64,000 bases of DNA from positions 64,445,260-64,509,259 of the forward strand of contig CM057005.1 in the NCBI GenBank assembly GCA_029891345.1, read 5' to 3'. The translations under genes were made by a program, and so were the position numbers. The notes beneath the pieces were generated by a model. That model was not told the origin of the DNA. It worked only from the letters and a program-made list of their open reading frames with translations, and did no database searches. Positions 42,530 through 54,789 of this stretch are shown one piece after another. Origin of the DNA: Dryococelus australis. Its lineage: Eukaryota; Arthropoda; Insecta; Phasmatodea; Phasmatidae. Position 1 is the first letter of the stretch; the number at the start of each line of letters is the position of its first letter.

Positions 42530-42769
42530 TATGGGCTATTCACGGTAAAGTAAACACTTTTTAAAGCCCTCTCATTTGTAATAATATTCAATAAATATAT
42601 GTTATTTTAGCGTTAGGTGTTAACTTCCGAGTTCGGTGGAATATACACACTGTATTCATTACTGTCTTAACAATATTTATTTGAAAAGGTGGTTAAAAGG
42701 TCAAATATGGCTGAAAAGAAAAAGTAACTAGGGCATCAAAAGTGCTCACTTTACCGTGAATAGCCTATA
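42530..42769 (+). mobile_element. S element
   Basis: TA|TGGGCTATTCACGGTAAAG to TTACCGTGAATAGCCTA|TA. Same subgroup as 18825. Confidence 0.9.
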
Positions 42770-43057
42770 ATAAACGAACCTTAGAAACGAATACATGTTC
42801 TTCCTGTTTGAATGTGTTATATTGAGCACTTTTTACACACGACAGTACATTTTTTAAATATAAAATTTTACAAATTTCGTTATAACTGCAAAAAAAAAAA
42901 GTCACGTTTCGGATTCCGCGGGTAGGTCCCCCTGGTATATCATAATTCGAGTGATACACCAACTTTTACACACAAAATAAACATAATTTGTAAATTTACC
43001 GCCAGCTTGAAAGCGACGTCATTGAAACACCAGCGCACCTATCGGCGGAAATCTTCC

Positions 43058-43230
43058 CTACTAAAGTTCTACTTCCAGGATATTCCTCCGCCTCGTGCAA
43101 ACTACGCTTAACTAAGTATATATGATTACACCAGAGGGACAACGCACCGGATTCGTGCGCACTTAGTTGTAACAGTATTTTGTATAAGAACTATTTCTTA
43201 ATAGGCGCTACCAACACACATGTTTTCTCG

Positions 43231-43268
<38 letters not shown>

Positions 43269-43476
43269 CAAATTACATATAAATGAAGCAGCATAATTTG
43301 TAGATAAAATATGAATAACGTTTAATTTTAACAGAAAAAAAGTAACTTTTATGTTAACAATTATAAAACGCTTGTGACACATGGCGTATGTTGGAAACAA
43401 CGTTGCACGTCATATATGGGGAAATTTTTCAAAGGTTTGATTCAAAAAGGCCGAAGAGGCCGCTCATAGACTATAA
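43058..43476 (+). mobile_element. M element, left TIR lost
   Basis: Begins AAAGTTCTACTTCCAGG and ends CTCATAGACTA|TA. A ~38-base T run (43231-43268) replaces the interior GTTTGTTTTC of other M copies. Confidence 0.8.
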
Positions 43477-43544
43477 GAAATCTCTCGTTTTGTTCCCAAT
43501 CCGGGTAGAATAAACCTTCAGCCGTGTCCTTTGTCCGTCCGCAG

Positions 43545-43728
43545 GCCTCTTATCGCGGCCGCCAGCCGTGTGTAATCCCGATGGACGTCGCAGCTCGGGC
43601 TCCTATAAATAAAGCGAGACGTAGGGCTCGTGCGACGAGATTCTTGAAGCCTATCCCTGTGTCGCTCGGCGGCGCAGCGTGCAGAAAAACCGCAGTTCCT
43701 GCTTCGTTCTTTCCTGGCTTGGCTCTAG
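43545..43728 (+). CDS. Candidate exon, Arg/Ala-rich
   Basis: Acceptor GTCCTTTGTCCGTCCGCAG (ending 43544) and donor CTAG|GTGCGT (GT at 43729-43730) bound 61 open codons. The reading includes PCVIPMDVAARAPINKARRR and FLKPIPVSLGGAACRKTAVP. It is markedly GC- and CpG-rich against AT-rich flanks. It could instead be a GC-rich repeat or a pseudogene fragment. No domain recognised. Confidence 0.3.
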
Positions 43729-44057
43729 GTGCGTTCACTCGACTCGGACGCGACTTCCATGTGAATTAATGTCCGCGCGAGCATGCTAAAGCGCATGAAA
43801 CAATCTCGGACTTGACTGTTTTCTTATTCAGTTGAAGGCAATATTGCTTGTGCATGTCGCGTTTTGCTTTTACTGTATCGTATCATGGTACAGGTAGGGA
43901 CAGGTGCTTTTCGCGAAAATATTTATGGCCATGCTAGACTTCGATGTAGTACTTTCCACAACCACAATTTCCTTTGGCTACTAGCCGCGTGTCTACGTGA
44001 GGACACGTGTACTTATTTGACTGGGCCATTTGTAATAAAGTACTCCGGTAATGGCTA
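43729..44057. other. Unassigned DNA
   Basis: No recognisable feature. Confidence 0.35.
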
Positions 44058-44113
44058 AAAGGAAAAATTTAGCACAGCCTTGAAAAGTGTTAACTTAGCC
44101 GTGACTAGTCTAC
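44058..44113 (+). mobile_element. S element right end only
   Basis: CAGCCTTGAAAAGTGTTAAC, CGTGACTAGTCTA. Matches the right end of the 19615/60589 subgroup. Confidence 0.55.
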
Positions 44114-44183
44114 AGAAGTAGAGTGGCTTGCAACATAGCACTGCACCCTATTGTAAGTTACAAAAAATATAGTATACAAACAC

Positions 44184-44325
44184 TATAGGCTCTTCGCGGT
44201 AAACTGAGAACTTTTAAAAGCCCTGCTTAAGATCTACTTGTATGCACGCTTTGTATTCTTCCGCCTTTTGCAAAATTATCACTGCTGTGGGCCTCAGCGC
44301 TTTATTAATTCGTCAGTCACTAGAG
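44184..44325 (-). mobile_element. L element, partial
   Basis: TATAGGCTCTTCGCGGTAAA, AGCCCTGCTTAAGATCTAC, TTGTATTCTTCCGCC, TTATTAATTCGTCAGTCAC. Reverse-orientation right third of L. Confidence 0.8.
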
Positions 44326-45165
44326 TGCACAGTTGACCGCGAACTGCCTGTAAACGCACGGCACAGAGGCATGTCGCAATCGTCAGGGCTCTGAGGCCCG
44401 CCACTGGACGCTTGGCGACTGCAATAGCGTTTCCCAGCCGATTCGGGCAGATGGGAAATTGTGCGCGTAGTGGAGAAATCGCCACGAATCCCGCATTCCT
44501 GCAAAGGGCTGTACCGGCTGGCTGTGGCGCCATGGCGGCGTTGGGTGTGTGTTTAGCTGGCACACATATCGAGCCCTCGTGCATTTTCAAACGTCTGGAA
44601 TCTGTGCGCGTTCTTTCGGGCTTTTTAAACTCGTTAATAAAGACCCGCATAGTTCACGTTATTATTCGGGAACAAGCTAGACTTTACGTCCCTTCGTGGT
44701 TTCGTTGGTTACTGGCGATCATACGACGTTATTTACCTGTGTGACCGGTTTACGGGAGATTGGTCGCTGAATCTTTGAGCCTTTCCTATTGGCCTCGAAG
44801 TGTCCTCGTGACGAGCCACACAAGTTGTCTACCAATAGCAATAGTCAATAGATCATACAGCATCTTGGAGTTTAGGCTGCTGTAAAATAATAACGCGAAT
44901 TTTTCAGCTCTCTACTCACTAGTGTCGTGCGTTAAGCCTGGTGTGTTTGGCGTCGTCCAGCATGACGGTATGCCACCGCACGTCCAGAGCTGTCAAGTTA
45001 TGGTTGGAGGAACACTCATCAGTATTTATGCTTGGCTCTCTCTATTTATCGCTAAGTTTGTGTATTTCTCTCTACATTTTCTGCACCGGCACGTCTAGTT
45101 ATATATTTTCAAATCATAGTGTTCATACCAAATAGCCAAAAATCCCAAGTTCACTAACCCCGCCG
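44326..45165. other. Unassigned, GC-rich patch
   Basis: 44330-44640 is CpG-rich and gives overlapping 118-residue (-) and 110-residue (+) ORFs. No domain, start context or splice pair decides between them, and either may be spurious. The rest shows nothing. Confidence 0.3.
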
Positions 45166-45340
45166 ACCTCCCGTGGCGCAGTCGGTCGGTACGACACCGA
45201 TCTGGGCTGCGGGCGGCTCTGGGTTCGAATCCCGGGTAAGGCATCAGTGTTAATTTAAGTTAGGTCGTAAGTTAGTCTGTAAGCCGTCCCCTGCTAAGCT
45301 TTCCAGCATAAAACCGAGGGATGTTAAAAAGCCCTTAAGA
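45166..45340 (+). mobile_element. SINE-2 (tRNA-derived)
   Basis: GACCTCCCGTGGCGCAGTCG (A box TGGCGCAGTCGG), then a perfect B box GGTTCGAATCC (45223-45233). A family-specific tail follows (GTTAATTTAAGTTAGGTCG, CATAAAACCGAGGGATGTTA). The reverse-orientation copy at 51345-51472 confirms the family. Not a genuine tRNA: the acceptor ends do not pair. Confidence 0.85.
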
Positions 45341-45422
45341 AATCACTTAAAGCCCCCCTTCATAATTCAACAGAAAGTTTAATTCGTTCCTTGTGTGTAA
45401 AAGGATATCGTTACTTTTGTAG

Positions 45423-45538
45423 ATGTCGCCTATCTGGGCGCGGCTTGTTCAGTAACTCTGACCGCGTGTTTACAAAACTGTTTCGGAGCACATGTCGAAA
45501 ATGCTTGTCGCTGCGGGGACCAGAATCCTCGTCGAGCG
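45423..45538 (+). CDS. Candidate short exon, Cys-rich
   Basis: Acceptor CGTTACTTTTGTAG (ending 45422) and donor AGCG|GTAAGC (GT at 45539-45540). The frame CRLSGRGLFSNSDRVFTKLF, RSTCRKCLSLRGPESSSS is open throughout, with one base left over on each side. GC-rich codons. Too short for identification; a CxxC pair is visible. Confidence 0.3.
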
Positions 45539-45540
45539 GT

Positions 45541-46398
<858 letters not shown>

Positions 46399-46671
46399 TC
46401 AAAACTAGAGAAACATTTAAATATATAGGGAGATTGAAAATGGTTCTAATATATAAACTACACATATAGGAAGAGGAATATATGCAGAAAGATTTATGGT
46501 TAAAATATTCTAAACCAACAATAAAAATCCTATAGGAATAAGTTATTATTAATGATATATTTTTAGCAGTACAAATTATAATAGACAACGTAAGGTACTA
46601 ATACAACGATCTGTAGCTTCGTGTGCTTGTCAGCCAGTACTTCCCATCTTGCGGGCCGCAGTCCTGTAGGT

Positions 46672-46724
46672 AAGAGTGAGTGAAGAGATTTGGGTGGCTC
46701 TTAACAGCGAGGTCTTGAGAGCCG
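46672..46724 (-). mobile_element. SINE-1 tail, inverted
   Basis: GAGTGAAGAGATTTGGGTGG, CTCTTAACAGCGAGGTCTTG, AGAGCCGATG is the reverse complement of the SINE-1 tail. It joins directly to a forward SINE-1 head lacking its first ~12 bases. Confidence 0.7.
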
Positions 46725-46925
46725 ATGTAGTGGTTAAACTACTCGCCTCCCACCTTACGAACAGACCCGCTTCCCGGATTTTCCCATGTGGGAATCGTGC
46801 CGGGCGATTCCGTGGGTCGGCAGGTCTTCTCGGGATATCCCTCTCCCCTTACCCCCTCTTTCATTCAGGCGCTGTTGTATACTAATTTCACTTTACCCTC
46901 ATCGGCTCTCGATGTTACACTCTAA
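46725..46925 (+). mobile_element. SINE-1
   Basis: TAGTGGTTAAACTACTCGCC head, CCCATGTGGGAATCGTGCC, CAGGTCTTCTCGGGATATCC, tail CCTCATCGGCTCTCGATG. The B box is damaged. Confidence 0.8.
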
Positions 46926-47433
46926 GTCTGAATCAGTGAGAATTTGGCTATTTTTTTATATTATTATTTTTGCTAAGCACGCTTTAAAATGAATTAAGAC
47001 ATGGTATTTCAGCCGCCCTTGTTAGATTGTCTGTAAATGTTCTCGTTTATTTTGTTCGTACGTCTCAAACGATACAATTGCGTTTCTGTCGTTCCATAGT
47101 GTAAAAACTATGCAGAAATGTTTTATACGACTGATGAGTACTTCCAAGTAATTTCTACAATTTGACTGTATTTTGCACTAATATAAAATAATGAATTGCT
47201 TGACGACTAATACTCTTAAGAGTATTTTTGGTTTTTTTTTTTTTTTTTCCTAACCTACCCTAATTCTAAGTGTTAGATTTACGTCCCAGGTAGAGACGGG
47301 AGCTAAGTGCGTGTCAGGACTGAGACCCTTACGGCTACAGTGGAGGGAATCCATGCAAGGGGACATGCATCGTGGCAGAGAGGGGTTGGGTAGCCATAGC
47401 CGCAGTTTGAGGCCATGGCTACCTCCCTGAGTG
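46926..47433. other. Unassigned DNA
   Basis: T run at 47232-47249. Nothing else recognisable. Confidence 0.35.
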
Positions 47434-47857
47434 TAAAGTCTGTTCACGATAAAGTGAGCACTTTTGAAATCAACATTAGAAAAAGTCACTGCCCATGCCT
47501 TCATATACTTCAACGGGCGCACCGAGTGACACGCGCCCGGTAAAGTTGGTAACGATAAATGGAAAGTAGTTCCATATCTTATCGTCGAATAAAAACTGTT
47601 CGGTAACCATTTGTGATAACTTGAATTATTTATTTCGCTTTTTTGTTTTGTTATGCATCAGTGTGTAAAAATTATCATGTTTTTAAGATGTTTACTTTTC
47701 TAATAATTTCACAGTTTCACTTGACCGACGCATGTATAAAGTGATGAAGCCCATGGCAATGTTAATTTTACATGAGGCGGAATAATACACGACGTGCATA
47801 CAAGTAGATCTTAAGCAGGGCTTTCAAAAGTGATCGTTTTAACGTGAACAGCCTATA
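47434..47857 (+). mobile_element. L element
   Basis: TA|AAGTCTGTTCACGATAAAG to TTAACGTGAACAGCCTA|TA. Complete. Confidence 0.9.
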
Positions 47858-48091
47858 CCTATAGTTCACGTATAACTAAGAAGAGAAAGGGAAAACCCGG
47901 CATACACACCGTAAAAAACCCTTTCGACAGATAATTGAAAATTGTTACATGCATTAATATAAAATGCTGCAGGAGAGAGATAGGTATGAACCATGCCCTT
48001 TATTAGTGGGAAGAGAAATAATAGGAGAGAGAGGGTGGGATCTTTCATATCCATGGCACTGGCTTAACCATAGTGGAGGGGATGCTCCACG

Positions 48092-48136
48092 GTGGGGGGG
48101 GGGGGGATGTGCGATGGGGCCTGCCCCCCCCCCCCA
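48092..48136. repeat. Poly(G)-poly(C) hairpin tract
   Basis: A G run (48093-48106) and a C run (48124-48136) are separated by ~17 bases, able to pair as a hairpin or form a G-quadruplex/i-motif. Confidence 0.8.
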
Positions 48137-48209
48137 CCCAGGAGTAAATGTGCCCGGGAGCTTTTATATACATTCAACGGCGATGAAAGAGCACAGAGTA
48201 AACTATGCC

Positions 48210-48630
48210 TAAAGGCTGTTCACGATAAAGTGAGTACTTTTGAAATCAACCTCAGATAAAAGTCACTATCCCTACCTGCATTTATTTTAACGGGCGAACG
48301 GAGTGGCATGCGCCCAGTAAAGTTGGTAACAATGAATGGAAAGTAGTTACAAATCTTAACGTCGCTTAAAAAATGTCAGGTTGCCATTTGTGGTAACTTA
48401 AATAATTTATTTCACTTTATGTTTTTTTAATACATCGAAGTGTAAAAATGAACAGATTTGCGAAACGTTTTGTTTTGTAATAATTTCACATTTGCACTTT
48501 ACCGACGCATGAATAAAGTGACGAGGTCCATGGAAGTGTTAATCTTGCATAAGGCGGAAGAATACAGAACGGTTTTGTATATTTCAAGCAGGGCTTTCAA
48601 ATTTGCTCATTTTACCGTGAACAGCCTATA
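48210..48630 (+). mobile_element. L element
   Basis: TA|AAGGCTGTTCACGATAAAG to TTACCGTGAACAGCCTA|TA. Complete. Confidence 0.9.
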
Positions 48631-49206
48631 CATGATTGTACTTTCAAACTATTTTTTAAGGGTAACTGCACGTGCAAGCTCTAAAAATGCGATTAATATC
48701 CTATTGTCGCGATTGTTTTCTTGTGAAGTACATTTAATGTAATAAAAGTAAAAAATAATACTGGCTTCTGTATATAGCTGATTCTGACCTTTTCTGACAA
48801 ACTGCTATCCGTAGAATATGTATTTACCGAGATAGGCGCAATCGCACAAACAACAGATGAAACAAAAGAAATTTAAGGACTACTATCTCTTCAAAGTGAA
48901 ACGCCAAAGTGTTAGGACTTTATTACGGAAGTATTTCGATTTCGCTCCCTGGAGGGTAGAAAAGTTGCGCGCTGCGGGTAGGTGTATACGGTACTTTTGA
49001 TTTAATTAGCTGTTGGGTATAACTTACGCTCGGGTGCGATATCCAACTTAAGCGGTTGGTGAGCGGGGGGAGGGGCCCTTAATTGTTGCCGCTCATTCTT
49101 TCTCATTCTCACCAGTGTTTGTGGGGGCCGTGGTGTAGGGAGAATGCGGGGGAGTTGTTTAATTTGCGGTGGCTTTGGTACACAGAGCGAATGCAGCCAT
49201 CGCTGT
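48631..49206. other. Unassigned DNA
   Basis: 49120-49190 is G-rich with a GGGGGCCGTGGTGTAGGG word like a SINE-1 head, but no body follows. Confidence 0.35.
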
Positions 49207-49240
49207 TTGTATATAATCCATTCACGGTTACTTCCACAAC
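49207..49240 (+). mobile_element. M element terminal fragment
   Basis: TATATAATCCATTCACGGTT, ACTTCC is the M left TIR standing alone. Confidence 0.5.
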
Positions 49241-50454
49241 GAAGGCTGTTTCCGGATTCTCAAGAAATGCATACTAGTGCGTACCTGTTCCGGGAAGTGA
49301 CGTCGTGTGTTTACTAGCGCTGTTCGAATTACCAGTATAGTACACACATGCTCTATACTTGCTGGGCATACTTGAGTACTTAACGACAGTCTTCATATTG
49401 TATTTCAGGTATGAAAATTAACGCGTGTGCTCTGTGGTTATAAAGCTGGCAAGTTTTAAAAGTTAATAATTATTTACAAAATGTTCTGTTGTATGTGTAA
49501 ATAATTGTAAGTTTAATAAATGTGCTTCCAGCTATGAATAAATTCGGGGCGCTGTATAGGCGCTTGCAGCATATTTCCCGTGTGTATGCTTACAAATAAT
49601 ACTACATTTGCAATCCGCATTTCCAAGTTATTACTAGCCTCATTGAATTGTATTTCCCTTTCTTTTGTTATCAATGGGTATATTTCAAACTTGATAAGGT
49701 ACGTATCGATGGAAGAATGCCAGTTTCTGTGTAATGCTCCTTTACATGCGATAAATAAATGCAACAAATCCCATAGCAACTGCCCTAATTTGTTTACAGT
49801 CTTCTACTGACGTGATATAGCAATATTCCAAGGCTATTGGTGTGGTATGAATACTTGTGAAATCGAGAGAAGCTGAATAGATAAACATAACCTCAGGATA
49901 CCGAGGTGCAAGAATTTATGTATTCCTGCTATTTGTTTTTCTGCTGTGCAATTTGCACAACGACCAAAAACAGACATTATATTGTGTATTAGTTTTCGTT
50001 CAAAACAACACACACCTGTTGTCTTGCTGCTCTGTTAAGCAACCAGTGCACAATATTTCTGCGGTCCCTGTCGTTTCCCTCCTGTAAATAATACGCGCCC
50101 ACAAATGCTCCTATTAATTCCTCATTCCCGGCTAAAGCCATGTTTCAGCGCTTAAACTCGCAAGATGTCAAGGTACAAAATCATTACACAAAAATAAATA
50201 ATAAATGCTGATATGGTTATATTTTTTTATGCATAATCATAGAAGTTGTCGTAACGTATATATAACACCATGCACCAAATTTTCCTGTTGTCACATAGTT
50301 TCTGATATTTCCGCCAGAATGTGCGACCAGTCTTAACAGGAAGAGGCGATGACCTGTCCAGATAGTTTCATCTAGTGCACGACAAGTACACACATCACTG
50401 TTAGTATGCAAATGTACGTACTTACACGAATAAACTGATAATCCGGAAATAGCC
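49241..50454. other. Unassigned AT-rich interval
   Basis: No repeats or coding recognised. The 76- to 88-residue ORFs on both strands overlap each other around 49513-49810. Confidence 0.35.
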
Positions 50455-50912
50455 TAAGTCTAGAAAATTACACCAAAGGACAACGCACTGAATTCGTGCG
50501 CACTCAGTTGTAATGATATTTTGCATGAGAACTATTTCTTACTAGGCACTACCAACACACACGTTTTATCACTGTTTTTATTCATACATACAAACAGATA
50601 GACAGACAAAAATTTTAAAAACATTTATACTTTAACATCGTTGAAATAGCATATTGCGCTCAAATGTTGGTATCAATTTTGAAATAACGCACACACTTCA
50701 ATTTCTTATACACATGGATTAAATATTATAATTTATAAATAAAATACACCGGTAAAGCTTCAATTTAATAAAAAATAATATACTTTTATATTAACAGAAG
50801 TATAGAACGCTTGTGATACATGATATATACAGGAAATACCTAAACACGTCATGCGTACGTTGATTTTTCAAATGTGTAATTCAAAAAGTGTGCATAAACA
50901 AGAATAGACCTA
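50455..50912 (+). mobile_element. M element with ~110-base insertion
   Basis: CACCAAAGGACAACGCACTG, TGAGAACTATTTCTTACTAG, TAAATAAAATACACCGGT. The right end CAAGAATAGACC is decayed. 50585-50700 is extra relative to the other M copies. Confidence 0.75.
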
Positions 50913-51072
50913 CTGTGTGATCTGGACAAGATAATGGCATAGGCGCCCGTATTGTGTGAAAGGGTGTAATGACGGTGAGATTTATAGGCATTCGTCCTTA
51001 GCAGAAATTCTCCAACCGTAGTAACTCGAAATAAGTTCCAATATGATTTTACACTCTTGAAAACATTTCCTT

Positions 51073-51300
51073 TGGTGCAGTGGTGGCTAGGGCTCTCGCC
51101 TCCCACGACGGCGATCCGGGTTCACTTCCGGATTTTCGCATGTGGGGATCGTGCCGGACGATGGCGCTGGTCGGCAGGATTTCTCGGGGATCCCCCGTTT
51201 CCCCCGGCCTCTCATTACGGCGCTGCTCCATACTCACCTCGCTTCACAAACTCAATGTTAAGAGCTGCTCAAATCTCTTCTCTACACTCTCAGTATATTA
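51073..51300 (+). mobile_element. SINE-1
   Basis: TGGTGCAGTGGTGGCTAGGG, TCTCGCCTCCCACG; B-box-like GGTTCACTTCC (51119-51129). Body CGCATGTGGGGATCGTGCC and tail AGAGCTGCTCAAATCTC. A C run follows at 51306. Confidence 0.85.
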
Positions 51301-51344
51301 ATATTCCCCCCCCCCCCCTTTTTTTCCCGTTTTCGTTATTTTAT

Positions 51345-51472
51345 TTATAAACTGCTTTTTAACGTCCCCCGGTTTTATGCTTAACTTATAACCTAACTTA
51401 AATTAACACCAATGCCGTGCCCGGGATTCGAACCCAGAGCCTCCCGCACTGCCGACTGCGCCACGGGAGGTC
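51345..51472 (-). mobile_element. SINE-2, reverse orientation
   Basis: The reverse complement reads GACCTCCCGTGGCGCAGTCG, B box GGTTCGAATCC, then CATTGGTGTTAATTTAAG and CATAAAACCGGGGGACGTTA. Confidence 0.85.
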
Positions 51473-51987
51473 AGTCGCTTTCATTAGGATGCCTTCCAAA
51501 TGGCGCGTGCATTATTGAAATTACGCAGTTTTTATTAAGCAGATTACCAGTCCCGGTAAAGCAGTTTTAGAGGGTTTTTTTTTCCCCCATCTGTTGTTGG
51601 GGTGGTGATTCGCGGTGTTTGTGGTGGTGGGAGGTCCTTTGATTCGCGAGGGCAGCAATATACCGACGCTCTTCACTCAGGCCAGTGCGCACGAGAATGG
51701 ACAACAGCCCAGGAATGATCCTAGCATCCCAGTTTTACGGCCTGCCATTGTGCCGAGCTCACTCGCGGAGCGGGTCATGAAGTGGTTATGCCGCTCCGCG
51801 TACGGCAGAAGCAGGGGCAGATCTCGTATTTCACGGGTCATCAGCCGAGCATTAAAAAAAAACAATTATCCTCCGCATTACGTCCGGTTAAAACGGCGGA
51901 ATTGTGGAAGACGTTAAACATTTTTTTGAAACGACTGTCTCCGGAGTTCTCCAACTAGCGTTGTGTTTGTCGTAGTTTTTAATTCAT
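51473..51987. other. Unassigned, partly GC-rich
   Basis: 51650-51850 reads as a 100-residue ORF (HENGQQPRNDPSIPVLRPAI; VMKWLCRSAYGRSR) with coding-like codons, but no splice pair or family was recognised. Confidence 0.3.
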
Positions 51988-52205
51988 GACTATACAGTCT
52001 ATTCGCATTAATCTCCACGCTTTTTTTATAACGACACCTTAAAAAAATCACCCCATGTATTATGTGTTTGGTTGTTTCCTAAAAAAAATGCTATGTATCA
52101 TAAGTGTTTTATACTTCTGTTAACATGAAAGTGTATTATAATTGGTTAAATTGTACTTTGACGTATATTTTATCTATAAATTATAATATTTCGTTTGCAA
52201 TTACT
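51988..52205 (-). mobile_element. M element, partial
   Basis: CTATACAGTCTATTCGC is the reverse M TIR. It is followed by CACCCCATGTATTATGTG, TTCTGTTAACATGAAAGTG and ATTTTATCTATAAATTATAA. Right part missing. Confidence 0.7.
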
Positions 52206-52279
52206 ATGAATCAGCGGAAGGGCCCGCGGGAACCGTGGGCTAAGCCACAGTCGGTGAAGCAGGTTATCGTACGAAATAG

Positions 52280-52942
52280 TATAGGCTGTTCATGGTAAAG
52301 TGAGCACTTCTGAAAGCCCTGCTTAAGATCTACATGTATGCACGTTGTGTATTCTTCCGCCTTACGTAAGATTAACATTGCCATAGGCCTCATCACTATA
52401 TTAATGCGTCAGTCATGTAAAACTGTGAAATTATTAGAAAAGTTAATTTTTTACAAATCTGCACATTTTTACACTTCGGTGCATTAAAAAATTCTGAAAG
52501 CGAAAGAAATATTTTAAGTTATCAGGAATGGTTATCCAGCACTTTGTATTCGACGTTAAGATACGGAACAAATTTTATCCATCGTTACCAACGTTACTGG
52601 GTGCATGTCACTCAGGGCACCCGTAAAAATATATGCTGGTGTATGTTATTCACGGTAGAGTGAGCACTTTTGAAAGCCCTCTCATTTGGAATAATAGTCA
52701 ATAACTATATTTTATTTTAGCTTTAGTCTTTAACTTGTGAGTGCTGTGGAATATACACACGACGTTAATTACTTATATAGCAATATTTATTTAAAAAGAT
52801 GGTTAAAGGATTAAATATGGCTGAAAGGAAAAAGTAACTACGGCCTCAAAAGTGCTCACTTTACCGTGAACAGCCTATAGGGGCAGTGACTTATTTCGAA
52901 GGTCGATTTCAAAAGTGCTCACTTTATCGTGAACAACCTTTA
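52280..52942 (-). mobile_element. L element interrupted by an S element
   Basis: TA|TAGGCTGTTCATGGTAAAG at the left and TTTATCGTGAACAACCTT|TA at the right. The S element at 52642-52879 separates the last ~63 bases (GGGGCAGTGACTTATTTCG). Confidence 0.9.
52642..52879 (+). mobile_element. S element nested in L
   Basis: TA|TGTTATTCACGGTAGAG to TTACCGTGAACAGCCTA|TA. It inserted at the same internal TA of L as the nested element at 13928-14351. Confidence 0.9.
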
Positions 52943-53312
52943 GTTATTGTAGAGTTTTGCCTGGGAACTCCTGCATGTGCTCGGTCGCATATTCCGAGTC
53001 TGTTTAAGACTTAAGACTTTAGGGTTCGCGACAAATGGGTATATTAACTTGCGTAAGATAATTATGGTTCATACGAATCCAACTTTTATGGTATACACGA
53101 ACCTTAAGCCTGGGGCACAAAAACCCCTCCCTCCGGAAGTGTCTTGAAAAAAAAAAGGGGGGGGGGTCTGCAACCATCACTACCCCCCCCCCCCCCCCCT
53201 TCCTCATGGGGCACTATCGACGCCCTCTAACACCCCCCTCCCCCTTCTTTACTCCTCGCTGTTTGGGTGTAAAGTGTTAGACGCAGCAAACTTTCTTTCT
53301 TGATTAATAGTA
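52943..53312. other. Unassigned, with G and C runs
   Basis: G run 53157-53167 and C run 53184-53199. No coding. Confidence 0.35.
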
Positions 53313-53497
53313 TAGAGATACAATGCCTGGTAAAAAATAGTTCTCATGCAAAATGTTATTTAGACTTAATGCGCACTAATGCCGTTCGTTGTCCCTTTGG
53401 TGTGATTTTCTAGACTTGTTCAAGCTTTGTCTGCATGAGGCGAGGAATAGCTTGACAGTAGAACTTTAGCATGGCTTCACGAAAGTTGAAAGCAACC
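53313..53497 (-). mobile_element. M element, partial
   Basis: AAAATAGTTCTCATGCAAAA, GCGCACTAATGCCGTTCG, GCATGAGGCGAGGAATAGC, ending AAGCAACCATG (decayed TIR). Confidence 0.7.
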
Positions 53498-54789
53498 ATG
53501 TATGGACTACACTACGGCATCTTCTCACTTTATGAATCAAACCTTCAGAAAAACACAAACGTGTAATAGGTCTAGTCGTTTCCTAAATAAATCTGCAGTA
53601 GAGAAGCACACTCATCGTCTGTTCGTGCAAGGTATACTAAACTGGCGTATAGTCTTTCCGTCAGCAACTCGTCTTACCAGACTTCCAGTCGCTACTCTAG
53701 ATATCATTCTGTGATGTAATCTTGGGGATAAAAAGGTGTTTCACGTACCTCTACAACTTTAAAGATTCTTAAATATTTCGTGCCTGCCTTATCACACCTT
53801 CAGACATTGAACCAGGGCAAGATCGTGATTGCAATAACACCTTGCGAAAGACAGTTGCAGAAACCCCTTCCACCGGCCAGTAAACGGGGACGAAAATACT
53901 AAACAACGCGCCCGATATAGGCCAGCGTAACACTGGGAGCGAGGTATTTTGTCATCAGGACAGCGGACCAAGAAGAGTATGGAGATGGGTTTGTCCGGCC
54001 GTCGCTAACCGCCTCCTAGAATCAGCCTCCGGCAACATGAACAAGGTGGAGACTTTCCAATTAGATTGTAATATCAGTGGCGTGTGGTAATAAAACTTAT
54101 TATAATTAATTAGCATCTTGATATTCTATTTAAGTTCCCCCCCCCCCCCCCCCCCCCTTCAGATCAATAGTGGTCACGTAAATAGTTATTGTATAATACT
54201 TATGTTCAGTAAACCCCATCTTATACTGTTGTGCTTTACCTAGTCATGACTCATTATTAAGCTACGCCTATATAGCCCATTTTAAGCATGAATTGACTGA
54301 AAAGCTATTGCGTAACAGTACACAAATCGCCGCGTTCAGTGGTGTAAAGAGCTTTGCCACTGGAATGTAGACCACTGGAGACGTGTTATTTGAGTGACAA
54401 ATCACGCTATACCATCCAGCAGCCTGATGGGAGGGTTTGGGCGTGGCGAATGTCAAGTTAAGGCAAATTCCCACCCACCATCTTGGATTTATGGAATTTT
54501 TGCCATACTCTGGAAAATACAGGTTTGTATCATGTTTTTTTCGGAACGACAGAGCACTAAGCATTGCCTAAAACATTTGTCTGCCGTCAGTATTGCTTGA
54601 TTACTGTTCATATCGTCGTCTTTGTAATCGTTCGCAATGAATAATCTCGCGTTTCGCCTCGACAGTTATCAGCTAAAAACTAATAAATGTAGTGAGGCTG
54701 TGGCAGTTCTAAATAACTTCGTAAAATCTGTCGGATATGTCGTACGGGAAGTTTCAATACACTTTCTGAAATAGAAGCTTTGAGGAAAA
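53498..54789. other. Unassigned interval with a C run
   Basis: C run of ~25 at 54138-54158. The 98-residue minus ORF at 54268-54564 shows no domain. No gene supported. Confidence 0.35.

Noticed and set aside
44294-44744. 118-aa (-) and 110-aa (+) overlapping ORFs
   Set aside because: CpG-rich DNA with few stops in several frames; no evidence selects one frame.
45166-45245. A functional tRNA gene
   Set aside because: A and B boxes are good, but the acceptor ends do not pair and a SINE tail follows; a second copy with the same tail exists at 51345-51472.
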